From assembly GCF_028714215.1 (NCBI RefSeq), contig NZ_JAQTMS010000012.1, positions 1 through 64,000 of the forward strand: a stretch of DNA of 64,000 nt. Reading direction: 5' to 3'. Below the pieces are notes generated by a model, which ran no database searches, had not been told where the DNA came from, and saw only the letters and a list, made by a program, of their open reading frames with translations. Source of the stretch: Rhodoferax sp. GTDB lineage: Bacteria; Pseudomonadota; Gammaproteobacteria; Burkholderiales; Burkholderiaceae_C. Shown piece by piece: positions 44,846 to 55,032 of the stretch. The first letter of the stretch is position 1. Each line of letters starts with the position of its first letter. The position numbers and the translations under genes were made by a program.

Positions 44846-45846
44846 CAAAAGAATTTTTTCAGGTCCATGCCGGCGTACAACTGCCCGACCTGGGCCTCAT
44901 AGCCATTGAACATCAGGGTCTTGCGCTTCTTGGCAAACAAGCCGTCCTCGCCGATGCGCCGCTCCGTGGCCTGACTCCAGCGCGGATGGTCCACATTGGG
45001 GTTGACGTTGGAGAAGAAGCCGTACTCATTGGCGGCGGCCTTGTTCCAGGCGGTGGCTGGCTGTTTGTCGGTGAAGCGGATTTTGACCAGGCTCTTGCCG
45101 CTCTTGAAACCATACTTCCAAGGCACCACCAGGCGTACCGGTGCACCACTCTGGTTGGGTAACACCTCGCCGTACATGCCAAAGGTCAGCAAGGTCAAAG
45201 GGTGCATCGCCTCATCCAGGCGCAAGCCTTCCACATAAGGCCAGGCCAGTACACGGGAGCCCACAAATGGCATGGTTTTGGGATCGGCCAGGGTCACAAA
45301 TTCGACGTATTTTGCATTTCCCAAGGGTTCCACTTTTTTGATCAACTCGCTCAGCGAATAGCCGACCCACGGTATCACCATGGACCAGCCCTCAACGCAG
45401 CGCAGGCGATAGATCCGCTCTTCCTGGGCACTGAGTTTGAGCAGGTCTTCCAATGTGTACTTGGCAGGTTTCTTGATCAAGCCCTCGATCTCTACCGTCC
45501 AAGGACTGGTTTTCAGAGTATGGGCGTTTTGCGCCGGATCAGACTTGTCGGTGCCGAACTCGTAGAAGTTGTTGTAACTGCTGACATCCTTGTAATCCGT
45601 CAATCTTTCCATCGTGACGGCACCCGTCAGACTCGACCTGACGCCCGGTAAAGGCGCCAGTTTGCCAGGACGTGGCGTCGCACTTTGCGCCAGCGCTGCG
45701 CGTGACGCCCAGGAAGCCATGGCGGCACCGGCGAGCCCACCGGCCATGAGCTTCACGAGATCGCGTCGCCCCTGGTAAACGTCCCGAGCGGTGATCTCGC
45801 TGGAAACCGGGTGGTGAAAGCCGTCGCGGCAGGTTTTGATGAGCAT
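44845..45846 (-). CDS. msrP: MsrP, periplasmic molybdopterin methionine sulfoxide reductase
   Basis: 333 residues. Twin-arginine signal ([22 protein letters not shown]). The YedY/MsrP fold shows [40 protein letters not shown], where the cysteine ligands molybdenum. It repairs oxidised methionines in envelope proteins. Forms the msrPQ operon. Confidence 0.96.
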   Translation of the reverse strand: MLIKTCRDGFHHPVSSEITARDVYQGRRDLVKLMAGGLAGAAMASWASRAALAQSATPRPGKLAPLPGVRSSLTGAVTMERLTDYKDVSSYNNFYEFGTDKSDPAQNAHTLKTSPWTVEIEGLIKKPAKYTLEDLLKLSAQEERIYRLRCVEGWSMVIPWVGYSLSELIKKVEPLGNAKYVEFVTLADPKTMPFVGSRVLAWPYVEGLRLDEAMHPLTLLTFGMYGEVLPNQSGAPVRLVVPWKYGFKSGKSLVKIRFTDKQPATAWNKAAANEYGFFSNVNPNVDHPRWSQATERRIGEDGLFAKKRKTLMFNGYEAQVGQLYAGMDLKKFF

Positions 45847-45924
45847 GCTGTGGTCCTCGCTTCAGAATGAGTCGACGGACTGCGGCAATTCTTACAGGAA
45901 TTTGTTACCCCCAACAGTGCCAGG

Positions 45925-45952
45925 GGTGTGGCTGCCCAACGCCGGCCACACC
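45925..45952. terminator. Possible transcription terminator hairpin
   Basis: GGTGTGGC (45925-45932) and GCCACACC (45945-45952) form a perfect 8-bp stem in the gap after the cytochrome gene and before msrP. No T run follows on either strand, so it may be a weak or factor-dependent site. Confidence 0.35.
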
Positions 45953-45974
45953 GACCAGCAACGCTGACCCGTGC

Positions 45975-46640
45975 TTAACGCAGACCGGCGATGTAGTCGG
46001 CGACAGCCCTGATTTCGCGATCGTTCATCTTGGCGGCCACTTGCGTCATCTGCACGCTGTTGTTGCGCACACCGTCGCGAAAAGCGGTCAACTGGACCAC
46101 TGCATAGTCGGCGTGCTGGCCACTCAAGCGCGGGAACTGGGCCGGGATGCCGGCGCCGTTGGGGCTATGGCAACCAGCGCAGGCCGGAATCTGACGATCG
46201 GCGATGCCACCGCGGTAAATGCGTTCACCCAGCATCACCAATGCCTTGTCCTTGGCAAAACCGGGCTTGACCGGCTTGGAGTTCAGCCAGTAGACGATGT
46301 TCTTCATGTCGGCATCGGACAAAGTCGTCGCCATTCCCAACATGATGGGGTTGGCGCGCTTACCCGATTTGAACTCCTGCAACTGCTTGAGAAGATACTC
46401 TGGGTGTTGCTGTGCCAACTTGGGATTGACGGGAATGACGGAGTTCCCATCCGGTGCATGACAGGCTGCGCAGACTGCGGTAAAGCTGGCCTCGCCCTTG
46501 GCCAGATCGGGCTTGACCGCCACTGCCGGCACCGCGCTGGCCGGGGCTTGCGGGGCAGCCGGCTTGACCTCTTGCGAAAAGGCTGAAAAAGCAGTGACCA
46601 CCAGGGAGGTAGCCAACAAAAGGGGAGCGAACAACTTCAT
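45975..46640 (-). CDS. Di-haem cytochrome c (c4-like)
   Basis: 221 residues from ATG 46640 (MKLFAPLLLATSLVV), which starts the signal peptide directly; the frame is open upstream. Two haem sites CAACHAPDGNS and CAGCHSPNGAG, each followed by a methionine-containing half (NPIMLGMATTLSDADMKNI; NNSVQMTQVAAKMNDREI). This is the tandem cytochrome c4 design, a periplasmic electron carrier. Divergent from engB, as commonly found in Burkholderiales. Confidence 0.93.
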   Translation of the reverse strand: MKLFAPLLLATSLVVTAFSAFSQEVKPAAPQAPASAVPAVAVKPDLAKGEASFTAVCAACHAPDGNSVIPVNPKLAQQHPEYLLKQLQEFKSGKRANPIMLGMATTLSDADMKNIVYWLNSKPVKPGFAKDKALVMLGERIYRGGIADRQIPACAGCHSPNGAGIPAQFPRLSGQHADYAVVQLTAFRDGVRNNSVQMTQVAAKMNDREIRAVADYIAGLR

Positions 46641-46712
46641 AGGGAATGTCGTATCAGGTGAGCAAAACAGGCTGATTCTACAATGTAGCACAGGGTTTCC
46701 TCCCTTTAAACA

Positions 46713-47417
46713 ATGACCACCAACTCAAACCCACCGTCTCCAGCCCCCCAGTCCAGCGCCAAGGACAGCACCAGCCAGACCGCCGTCAGCCTTGCTTTGG
46801 GCTGGCTTCACACCGCCAGATTCCTCACGACCGCGCCCCAGTTGCACTTCCTGCCGCCACTGGAGGTGCCGGAAATTGCTTTTGTAGGCCGCTCCAACGC
46901 CGGCAAATCGACCTGCATCAACACGCTGACGCAGCAAAAGCAGCTGGCTTTTGCCTCCAAAAAACCGGGGCGCACCCAGCACATCAACCTGTTTTCGCTG
47001 GGCAAGCAGGGCCTGACCGATGCCGTTCTGGCCGACTTGCCAGGCTATGGTTACGCGGCGGTGCCCAAACAGGACAAGCTTCGGTGGCAGCAGGTGATGG
47101 CCAATTATCTGGTCACACGCGAAAACCTGAAAGCCATTGTGCTGTTGTGCGATCCGCGCCTGGGCCTGACCGAACTCGATGAAATCCTGCTCGACATCGT
47201 CCGTCCGCGAGTGCAGGAGGGCCTCAAGTTTCTGGTCGTGCTCACCAAAGCCGACAAACTGACCCGCGTCGAACAGAACAAGGCCTTGTCCATCATGCAG
47301 TTGCAAGCCGGTGGTGGTGAAGTTCGGCTCTTTTCAGCCACCAAACGACAAGGGATCGATGAAATCGCGCTATTGCTGTGGCAATGGGCGCACCCGGGAC
47401 AAGTCTTGCCGACATGA
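46713..47417 (+). CDS. engB: Ribosome biogenesis GTP-binding protein EngB/YsxC
   Basis: 234 residues. G1 GRSNAGKST, G3 DLPGYGYA, G4 TKADK and G5 SATKRQG are present. A proline/serine-rich N-terminal extension of about 30 residues precedes the core; the true start could be later (LGWLHTARFLTTAP). It assists 50S assembly. The stop overlaps the following hydrolase start by 4 bp. Confidence 0.95.
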   Translation: MTTNSNPPSPAPQSSAKDSTSQTAVSLALGWLHTARFLTTAPQLHFLPPLEVPEIAFVGRSNAGKSTCINTLTQQKQLAFASKKPGRTQHINLFSLGKQGLTDAVLADLPGYGYAAVPKQDKLRWQQVMANYLVTRENLKAIVLLCDPRLGLTELDEILLDIVRPRVQEGLKFLVVLTKADKLTRVEQNKALSIMQLQAGGGEVRLFSATKRQGIDEIALLLWQWAHPGQVLPT

Positions 47418-48346
47418 CGATTGAGAAGTTTGCCCAGACGCTGCCCCACGGCATCAGCTTGAGTTGCCGCGCGGCCGGTGCGCGCGGACGGCCGGTTCTG
47501 ATGTTTTTGCACGGCTTCCCGGAAGCCGCCTTTGTCTGGGACTTCCTGCTGGAACATTTCTCGCGCTCCGAGAACGGTGGCTACCGCTGCGTCGCTCCCA
47601 ATCTGCGCGGTTTCGAGCATTCAAACGCCCCACCGGAGGTCAGCGCCTACCGGCCCAAGCATCTGGTGCAAGACATCGCCGCCCTGATTGCACTCGAAGC
47701 GCAGGACCAAGGTGGCCAGCTCGCGGCTCTGGTGGCGCACGACTGGGGTGGCGCGCTGGCGTGGAATCTGGCCAACCAGTTGCCGCAATTGGCACAACAG
47801 CTGGTGATCATCAATTCACCGCACCCCGGCACCTTTCTGCGCGAGTTGAAAACCAACCCGGCGCAGCAGGCAGCCAGCGCTTACATGAACTTCCTGATCG
47901 GCCCGGATGCAGAAGAATTGCTGGTACAAGACGATTACCGCCGACTCTGGGAATTCCTGAGCCACACCAAGACCGGATTTCAAACACCGCACTGGCTCAC
48001 CGACGAAGTCAAGGCGCAGTACCGCGAAGTCTGGACGGCGGGCCTGCGTGGCGGCTGCAATCTGTACCGCGCCTCGCCGCTGCGCCCACCCCGAGCGCAG
48101 GACCCGGCCGCTGCCGCAGTCGATCTGCCACGCGACATGCTGAGCGTGAGCCTACCAACCTTGGTGATCTGGGCGCTGGACGATATTGCGCTGCCGCCAA
48201 TTCTGATCGAAGGGCTGACCGACTATGTTGAGCACCTGACGATTCGCACCGTGCCCGACGCGACGCACTGGATCGTGCATGAACAGCCGCAACTTATGGC
48301 CCAGCTCATCGCCGACTTTTTGCCGCCGGACGCATCACCCCGATAG
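47414..48346 (+). CDS. Alpha/beta hydrolase, epoxide hydrolase/haloalkane dehalogenase-like
   Basis: 310 residues from ATG 47414 overlapping engB. Oxyanion HGFPEAA, nucleophile motif ALVAHDWGGALAWN (Asp nucleophile in HDWGG, typical of epoxide hydrolases), acid in WALDDIALPP and the histidine in DATHWIVHEQP. The substrate is unknown. Coupling with engB is probably only positional. Confidence 0.88.
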   Translation: MTIEKFAQTLPHGISLSCRAAGARGRPVLMFLHGFPEAAFVWDFLLEHFSRSENGGYRCVAPNLRGFEHSNAPPEVSAYRPKHLVQDIAALIALEAQDQGGQLAALVAHDWGGALAWNLANQLPQLAQQLVIINSPHPGTFLRELKTNPAQQAASAYMNFLIGPDAEELLVQDDYRRLWEFLSHTKTGFQTPHWLTDEVKAQYREVWTAGLRGGCNLYRASPLRPPRAQDPAAAAVDLPRDMLSVSLPTLVIWALDDIALPPILIEGLTDYVEHLTIRTVPDATHWIVHEQPQLMAQLIADFLPPDASPR

Positions 48347-48388
48347 CTGTCTACCGATACCGGTACAGAAGCCAAGACAACCTGCGTT

Positions 48389-49267
48389 TCAGTACACCGC
48401 CGGGAGCCCCGGCGGGCGGTCCTTGAAGCGCTTGTGAACCCAGAAATACTGGTCCGGCATGGTGGCTATGTAGCCTTCAAGTCGCCGGTTCATGAGCGCC
48501 GTGTCCGCAACTGCATCCTCTGACGGAAAGCCGCTCCATGACGGCAGGATCTGAACTTCGTAACCGCTGCGCGTCAGCCTGGTCAGCACCGGCACCACCT
48601 TGGCACGACCGAGTCGGGCAAAGCGCGACAGCGACGGCACGGTCGCTGCGGCAACACCATAGAACGGCACAAAAACAGACTCCTCCGGACCAAAATTCAT
48701 GTCCGGCAGCAGATATAGGGGTTCACCGGCTCGCAGCGCCGCCACAATCGTCTTGACACCCTCGATCCGGCCAAAAAGCCGAGCCCTGCCAAAACGCTGA
48801 CGCCCAGCCAGAATCCAGGCGTCAACCACCTTGTCGGACTGGTCGGTGTAGATGGTGGTGAAGTGCCGCGGCAATTGCTGGGTCAAGGCCGTCCAGCCGG
48901 CATCGAGTCCGACAAAATGCGGTGCAAAGATAACCGTCGGCTGTTCGCCCCGCAATTCGTCAATGGAACCCGACAGGGCCAAGCGCCGCCTGACAACTTC
49001 GGGAGAGCCGTGCCAGAGCCAGCCCCGGTCCAGCCAGGCCTGGGCAAAATGAACAAAGGTACGCCGCGCCACGGACCGGATTTGTTGCCCCGACCACTCC
49101 GGAAAACACAGGCGCAAGTTGGTCAGCGCCACCCTGCGTCTGGCTACCGCCAGCACGTACAAGACGCAGCCCAGCACGCAGCCCAGCGCGCGCACCCAGG
49201 CCAGCGGCAGGTGCGCCAATCCATGCATCACGAGGACACCAAACTTGCTCCACATGCGACTCAGCAT
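48389..49267 (-). CDS. Lipid A biosynthesis acyltransferase (LpxL/HtrB family)
   Basis: 292 residues from ATG 49267, which overlaps the stop of the gene before it (TGATG); the frame is open far upstream but that part is unlike the family. One N-terminal hydrophobic segment, then the acyltransferase motif FAPHFVGLDAGW (HX4D-like) and LPDMNFGPEESVFVPFYGVAAAT. It would add a secondary acyl chain to Kdo2-lipid A at the inner membrane. Two paralogues in a row suggest the first and second late acylations (LpxL and LpxM roles). Confidence 0.9.
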   Translation of the reverse strand: MLSRMWSKFGVLVMHGLAHLPLAWVRALGCVLGCVLYVLAVARRRVALTNLRLCFPEWSGQQIRSVARRTFVHFAQAWLDRGWLWHGSPEVVRRRLALSGSIDELRGEQPTVIFAPHFVGLDAGWTALTQQLPRHFTTIYTDQSDKVVDAWILAGRQRFGRARLFGRIEGVKTIVAALRAGEPLYLLPDMNFGPEESVFVPFYGVAAATVPSLSRFARLGRAKVVPVLTRLTRSGYEVQILPSWSGFPSEDAVADTALMNRRLEGYIATMPDQYFWVHKRFKDRPPGLPAVY

Positions 49268-50097
49268 CAGATTTCCTGCCGCGGCTGTTTGTAGCGCGCG
49301 TAGCCCCACAGGTATTGTTGCGGGCAGCGGCGGACCAGGTCTTCCATCGCCTGATTGATGACCCCTGCCGCCTGCACTGCGTCCGCCGGCAAGGCGGTAC
49401 CCAGGGGCTGCACGTGCACCCCGAAGCCCCGCCCCCGGGACAAACGTTCGCCCCAGGCCACCAGCACCGTCGCGCCGGTTTGCTGCACCAGGCGCGCCGA
49501 CAAGGTCATGGTGTAGGCCTCGCGGCCAAAAAACGGCAGCCACGAACCCTGGCCCAGCGGCGGCACCTGATCGGGCAGCAAACCCAGACACTGGCCCTGC
49601 TTCAACGCCTTCATCATCTGCTTGACGCCGGCCAGGGTGGTGGGTGCCGTGTGCAGACCCGGGCGCGCGCGGGCCGCGGTCACCACCGCGCGCAACCAGG
49701 GCTGGCGCGGTGGGCGAAACAGGACGGTGATGGGATGACTGGTTTGCCCGTAGCGTTGCGCATAAGCTTGAGCCGTGATCTCAAAGCAGCCCAGATGCGG
49801 GGTCAGAAACACCACGCCGCGCCCGGTTGCCAGCGCTTGTTCCACATGCTGCGCGCCGTCCCACCGCACCGCAACCGGCCGCCCCAGCCACAGCCGCGGC
49901 AACTCCGCCACCAGCTTGCCGCTCTCACCGACCGCGCCCAGCCACTGCCGCCACCCGATGCCGGCTTGGCGCGCGTTCGCCAGAAAGCGCCCGCGATAAA
50001 CCCCGGAGGCAGCGAATACCAGCCAGCCCAGGCTCCAGCCCAGCCCATGCGCCAACCACAAGGGCAGTATGGACAAAATTTTGAAAAGACTGATCAT
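49267..50097 (-). CDS. Lipid A biosynthesis acyltransferase (LpxL/HtrB family), first gene
   Basis: 276 residues from ATG 50097 (MISLFKILSILPLWLAHGLG), where the N-terminal membrane segment starts. Motifs: VVFLTPHLGCFEITAQ (catalytic His and Glu), LFRPPRQPWLR, LGLLPDQVPPLGQGSWLPFFGREAYTMTLSARLV. Coupled to the second acyltransferase gene. The start region overlaps the metK promoter on the other strand, so the two units share a short divergent region. Confidence 0.9.
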   Translation of the reverse strand: MISLFKILSILPLWLAHGLGWSLGWLVFAASGVYRGRFLANARQAGIGWRQWLGAVGESGKLVAELPRLWLGRPVAVRWDGAQHVEQALATGRGVVFLTPHLGCFEITAQAYAQRYGQTSHPITVLFRPPRQPWLRAVVTAARARPGLHTAPTTLAGVKQMMKALKQGQCLGLLPDQVPPLGQGSWLPFFGREAYTMTLSARLVQQTGATVLVAWGERLSRGRGFGVHVQPLGTALPADAVQAAGVINQAMEDLVRRCPQQYLWGYARYKQPRQEI

Positions 50098-50109
50098 CAC
50101 TGGGATAAA
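50081..50109 (+). promoter_or_regulatory. Predicted sigma-70 promoter of metK
   Basis: TTGAAA (50081-50086), a 17-base spacer and GATAAA (50104-50109) followed by AT. It predicts a transcript start near 50116, about 167 bases ahead of the metK ATG. It lies partly inside the start of the divergent acyltransferase gene. Confidence 0.65.
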
Positions 50110-50115
50110 ATGCGC

Positions 50116-50282
50116 CGGTCGCTGAGTTACGGAACTACTTGCAGGGCGACACACAAAAGGCCGGCTCCCACGAGTTGCCATTGTGCCTTGTCAATTTTGA
50201 CAAATCTGCTAAAGCGTTCGCCGAAGCTCCCAAGCCCAAGCAACGCGAAATGTTGTTAACTTTGTTTTTGGAGCTTGAACCC
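50116..50282 (+). ncRNA. Structured 5' leader of metK, candidate cis-regulatory RNA
   Basis: Nested helices: GCCGG (50114-50118) with CCGGC (50161-50165) encloses GTCGC (50118-50122) with GCGAC (50146-50150). Downstream, TTGTCAA/TTGACAA (50188-50203) forms a tight hairpin, and AAGCTCC (50224-50230) is perfectly complementary to GGAGCTT (50270-50276), which contains the metK ribosome binding site 9 bases before the ATG. An RNA that hides this site when SAM is plentiful would make sense. It does not match the SAH, SAM-I or SAM-II consensus as I know them. Confidence 0.5.
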
Positions 50283-51464
<1,182 letters not shown>

Positions 51465-51490
51465 GCGGGCTAAAGGCATGAACCGGACCC

Positions 51491-52723
51491 ATGAAACTAC
51501 AGACACAACGCTGGATTGACCGCTGGCTGGGCCAGTTCCTGTGCGGCGTGGTGTCGATCTGGGTCCGGCTGCTGACGCTGGGGCGAGCGCAGCCGATACC
51601 GGCGCAGGCGCCGCGCCACATCCTGGTCATTCTGCTGTCCGAGATGGGCAGCGTGGTGTTGGCTGGCCCGATGTTTGCGGCGCTGCGATTGCGTTATCCC
51701 GGCGCCACCTTGCATGTGCTGCAACTCAAAAAAAATCAGGAGGTCGCACTGCTTCTCGGACTGGCCCAGGCCCAGCACCTGCATGCCCTCGACGACAGCT
51801 CGGGACTGGCGCTGCTGCGTGATATCTGGCGTGTCTGCCGGACGCTGCGCCGGTTGCCGCTGGACGCCGTGATTGACTGTGAATTGTTTTCCCGCATCAG
51901 CGCCTTGTTGTCTTATCTGAGTGGCGCACCTTTGCGCGCCGGCTTCACGCCGCACACGCAGGAAGGTCTGTACCGCGGCAGCTTCATCAACCGGGCCATT
52001 CCGTACAACCCGTACCAGCACATCAGCCAGCAATTCCTGTCACTGATCGATGCGCTGGACGCCAGCAGCATGCCACGCAACAAGGCCGCACCGACGCGTG
52101 AACGGCCGTCCGATACCGGCTTGGCCGTCAGCTTCGAAGCGGCGGAACTCGAGGCCTACCGCAAGCAGATGCAGGTCGATCACCCGACCCTCGTCGGGCG
52201 CAAAGTCGCGCTGATTTACGCCGGCGGCGGACTACTGCCGGAACGCGCCTGGCCGGCCGCCCACTATGCCCAGGTGGCGCGCGGCCTGTGCCAGGCCGGG
52301 CATGCCGTGGGCCTGATTGGCCTGCGCGATGATGCGCAACTGGCACAGGATCTGCAAACCCAGATCGGCAGCGAATGGTGCGTCGACCTGACCGGCTACA
52401 CGCGCAGCATCCGCGAACTGCTGATGCTGTTTCATGGCGCTGATCTGCTGCTCACCAACGACGGCGGTCCGGGCCACTTTGCCAGTCTGACGCCGCTTCG
52501 CACGATGGTGTTTTTTGGCCCCGAAACCGGCCGTCTGTATGGTCCGCTGGGGCCCCGCGCCCAGGTACTGGAATCCGGTCTGGCCTGCTCGCCCTGCCTC
52601 TCCGCCTACAACCATCGCGAAACTTTTTGCGATGGCGACAACCAGTGTCTCAAGCGCCTTGCCCCGGCTCCGGTACTGGCCGCAGCGCTGGCCGCATTGA
52701 CGCTGCCAGGCAACGCACGGTGA
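51491..52723 (+). CDS. Glycosyltransferase family 9 (heptosyltransferase-like)
   Basis: 410 residues. GT9 features: ILVILLSEMGSVVLAGPMFAALRLRYP, YAGGGLLPERAWPAAHYAQVARGL, TGYTRSIRELLMLFHGADLLLTNDGGPGHFASL and the final SPCLSAYNHRETFCDGDNQCL. ADP-heptose transferases of lipopolysaccharide core have this fold, but the usual GD in the N-terminal motif is MG here, so the donor sugar may differ. First gene of a cluster with gtrA and an ArnT-like gene. Confidence 0.85.
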   Translation: MKLQTQRWIDRWLGQFLCGVVSIWVRLLTLGRAQPIPAQAPRHILVILLSEMGSVVLAGPMFAALRLRYPGATLHVLQLKKNQEVALLLGLAQAQHLHALDDSSGLALLRDIWRVCRTLRRLPLDAVIDCELFSRISALLSYLSGAPLRAGFTPHTQEGLYRGSFINRAIPYNPYQHISQQFLSLIDALDASSMPRNKAAPTRERPSDTGLAVSFEAAELEAYRKQMQVDHPTLVGRKVALIYAGGGLLPERAWPAAHYAQVARGLCQAGHAVGLIGLRDDAQLAQDLQTQIGSEWCVDLTGYTRSIRELLMLFHGADLLLTNDGGPGHFASLTPLRTMVFFGPETGRLYGPLGPRAQVLESGLACSPCLSAYNHRETFCDGDNQCLKRLAPAPVLAAALAALTLPGNAR

Positions 52724-53229
52724 TGGCCTCGCAGCCAAGTCTGCAGCAGCGGCTCTACCTGCTGATCGAGTGGCTCAAAAGCTTTCGATACGTTAAATTT
52801 GGCCTGGTCGGCGCCAGTGGTACCGTGGTCAACACGCTTGTTTTGTTCATCGCGCAAGAGTATTTGTTTGCCGCCATTGGCGCGCCGCGCAACCGGCTCT
52901 ATGCCTCGCTGGCCCTGGCCATCGCCGTCGCCACAATCAACAATTTCACCTGGAACCGACTCTGGACCTGGGCCGATCGGCTGCGTCAAGCTGCCGCTCA
53001 GGCCGGCCCCCATCCACCCGGCCGGAGTGGAACGGGTCTGCTGCTAGGCCAGTTCGGACGCTATGCACTAGCTTCGTGGTTCGGTATCGCTCTGCAATAT
53101 GGCTTGACACTGTGGCTGTCGCACAGCCTGCATTACCTGCTGGCCAACGTGATTGCCATCGTGCTTGCCAGCGTGAGCAACTTCCTGGCCAACGATCGCT
53201 GGACTTTTCGCCACCGCCCGACAAAATAA
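52723..53229 (+). CDS. GtrA family membrane protein
   Basis: 168 residues from ATG 52723, overlapping the GT9 stop (TGATG). Four membrane segments: YVKFGLVGASGTVVNTLVLFIAQ, LYASLALAIAVATINNFTWNRLWTW, FGRYALASWFGIALQYGLTLWL and HYLLANVIAIVLASVSNFLANDRWTF. GtrA proteins are thought to flip polyprenyl-linked sugars. It probably supplies the ArnT-like transferase next door. Confidence 0.9.
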   Translation: MASQPSLQQRLYLLIEWLKSFRYVKFGLVGASGTVVNTLVLFIAQEYLFAAIGAPRNRLYASLALAIAVATINNFTWNRLWTWADRLRQAAAQAGPHPPGRSGTGLLLGQFGRYALASWFGIALQYGLTLWLSHSLHYLLANVIAIVLASVSNFLANDRWTFRHRPTK

Positions 53230-53232
53230 GCC

Positions 53233-55032
53233 ATGCGCCGCCAATTGCACCCGCCGCCCCAGGGCTTCCCAGATGCCCCGACGCTGGCCTGGCTGGCCCT
53301 GCTGCTGCTCGCCATGGGTGTCTACGCTTTCGGCTTGGGCGGGCAGTACGTTCCAAGCATTGGCGATGAGCTGGTTTACACCCATATTGCGCGCCTGACA
53401 GCGGTCTCAAACCACTGGCTGCCACTGGTGTCCGAGCTGGACCATATGCGCAATACCAAGCCACCGCTGTTGTTTTGGCAAGCCATGGTGGCGGGTGATT
53501 GGGGCCACCACTGGAGCCTGGCCGCGTTGCGCACGCCCAGCCTGCTCTACACACTGCTGACAACCGGTGCGCTGGCTTGGAGCGTGCGCCAAATCACCGG
53601 CAATTGGCGTACCGCCTGCCTGGCGGCCTGCGTATACCTGGCGTTTTTTTGCACCTTCCGCTTTGGCCGCACTTATCTGACCAGCGCCCCGGAAACTTTC
53701 TGGCTCAACCTGCCAATGTTCTGGCTGCTGTGGCAGCGATTGCACCAAACGCCGGCCACGCAAAACAATGACCTGAGTTGGCCGGCGCATGCCGGCTTCG
53801 GTCTGGCGCTGGGGCTGGGGCTGGCCTACAAGTCGTTTGCCCTGATTGCGCCGGCAGCGGCCACCCTGTGGTGCGCCCAGCTTTTAAGTGCACCCCATGT
53901 GAGTTGGCGCTCGGCAACTCGAACGGCCCTCAAAGTGAGCCTGAGCGCGGTCATCGCGCTGGGCTTTTTTGCTCTTTGGTTTGTGCTGGACCCGAACCCC
54001 GCTGCGGTCTGGCAAGAGTTCGTCATCGGAGAAAACGCCGGCAAAATGTCCAGCGATCAGGGCTACTGGCGGATTGCTTTGCTGGGGGGCGGCGGCAGCA
54101 TCTGGGCGCAACTGCTGGCCTATGTGCAGAATGCCGGGCTGCTGGCCTTCGTGGTGCTGGGCCTGATCGGCTTTGGGCTGAAGCGGGGATGGTCGAAAAC
54201 AAAACCGACCGGCAGCGCGCTGCCCATTCACCTGCTGATTTTGCTGGTCTGGCTGGCGGTCTGGCTGATCGTCTTCACGCTGCCCAGTCAGCGCTCGGCG
54301 CGCTACGTCGTCCCGGCCATGCCGGCGCTGGCGATGCTGATTGCGCTTCTGTGGGAGCGCATTGCGCGCATCTGGTTTGTGTTGTCTCTGCTGTTGTGCG
54401 GGCTTCTGATCGCCGGTTTGGGGCGCATTGCCTGGGCCGCGTTTGAGGTCGGCATCGGCTCCCGCCTGGAACTCGGCGTCAGTTTGTTCGCCGTGCTGGC
54501 GGGCCTGCTACTGGTGGTCGGCGGTTTGCTGAAGCCGGCCTGGAGCCGCGCTTGCACGGTGGCCGCCTGTCTCGCGGTGTATGCCTCGTTTGGTTTCAGC
54601 ACGGCGCCCTTGAACGGCGCCGCCGGGCAATACGCCGAGGCGGTGACGGCGAAACTTCAGCAGGCCCGGGTGGCGGTGCCGAACGGCTTCAACGGCCAGT
54701 TCGAGCGCTTTCAATTTTTGCTGCCCGGCAACCAGTTCATCCCCTATGACAGTGACGAGCGTGCCGCCTCCCACGCCGGTACCAATGCCCAGGAACTGGA
54801 TCGCCTGCTGGCCAGCCATGATGCCGTCATCTGGCTGCAGTCGGAACCCTCCGAACTGACGCCGCCCTGCCGGCCAGGATGCATCGTTCTGGGCTCACGC
54901 TGGGAAGTCAAGGGACGCCATCGCAGCGGTGAGATTCATTGGGGCAATCTCTGGTACCCGCAGCGCTGGCTGTTCAGGCGCGAGTGGCTGATCGCTCGCG
55001 CCGCGCCGCCGTCCAACGCCGCCACACGCTGA
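53233..55032 (+). CDS. ArnT-like GT-C glycosyltransferase (family 39/83)
   Basis: 599 residues with about twelve membrane segments. The first periplasmic loop has the acidic motif SIGDELVYTHIARL, corresponding to the catalytic Asp-Glu region of ArnT/PMT enzymes, followed by HMRNTKPPLLFWQ, the typical KPPL block. A soluble C-terminal part (VAVPNGFNGQFERFQFLLPGN) follows. It would transfer a sugar from a polyprenyl carrier to lipid A, LPS or a protein in the periplasm. The 3' end overlaps the opposite-strand gene by 59 bp. Confidence 0.88.
   Translation: MRRQLHPPPQGFPDAPTLAWLALLLLAMGVYAFGLGGQYVPSIGDELVYTHIARLTAVSNHWLPLVSELDHMRNTKPPLLFWQAMVAGDWGHHWSLAALRTPSLLYTLLTTGALAWSVRQITGNWRTACLAACVYLAFFCTFRFGRTYLTSAPETFWLNLPMFWLLWQRLHQTPATQNNDLSWPAHAGFGLALGLGLAYKSFALIAPAAATLWCAQLLSAPHVSWRSATRTALKVSLSAVIALGFFALWFVLDPNPAAVWQEFVIGENAGKMSSDQGYWRIALLGGGGSIWAQLLAYVQNAGLLAFVVLGLIGFGLKRGWSKTKPTGSALPIHLLILLVWLAVWLIVFTLPSQRSARYVVPAMPALAMLIALLWERIARIWFVLSLLLCGLLIAGLGRIAWAAFEVGIGSRLELGVSLFAVLAGLLLVVGGLLKPAWSRACTVAACLAVYASFGFSTAPLNGAAGQYAEAVTAKLQQARVAVPNGFNGQFERFQFLLPGNQFIPYDSDERAASHAGTNAQELDRLLASHDAVIWLQSEPSELTPPCRPGCIVLGSRWEVKGRHRSGEIHWGNLWYPQRWLFRREWLIARAAPPSNAATR

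Noticed and set aside
50116-50282. SAH or SAM-II riboswitch in the metK leader
   Set aside because: The consensus blocks of these classes as I know them are not visible, so the element is left as unclassified.
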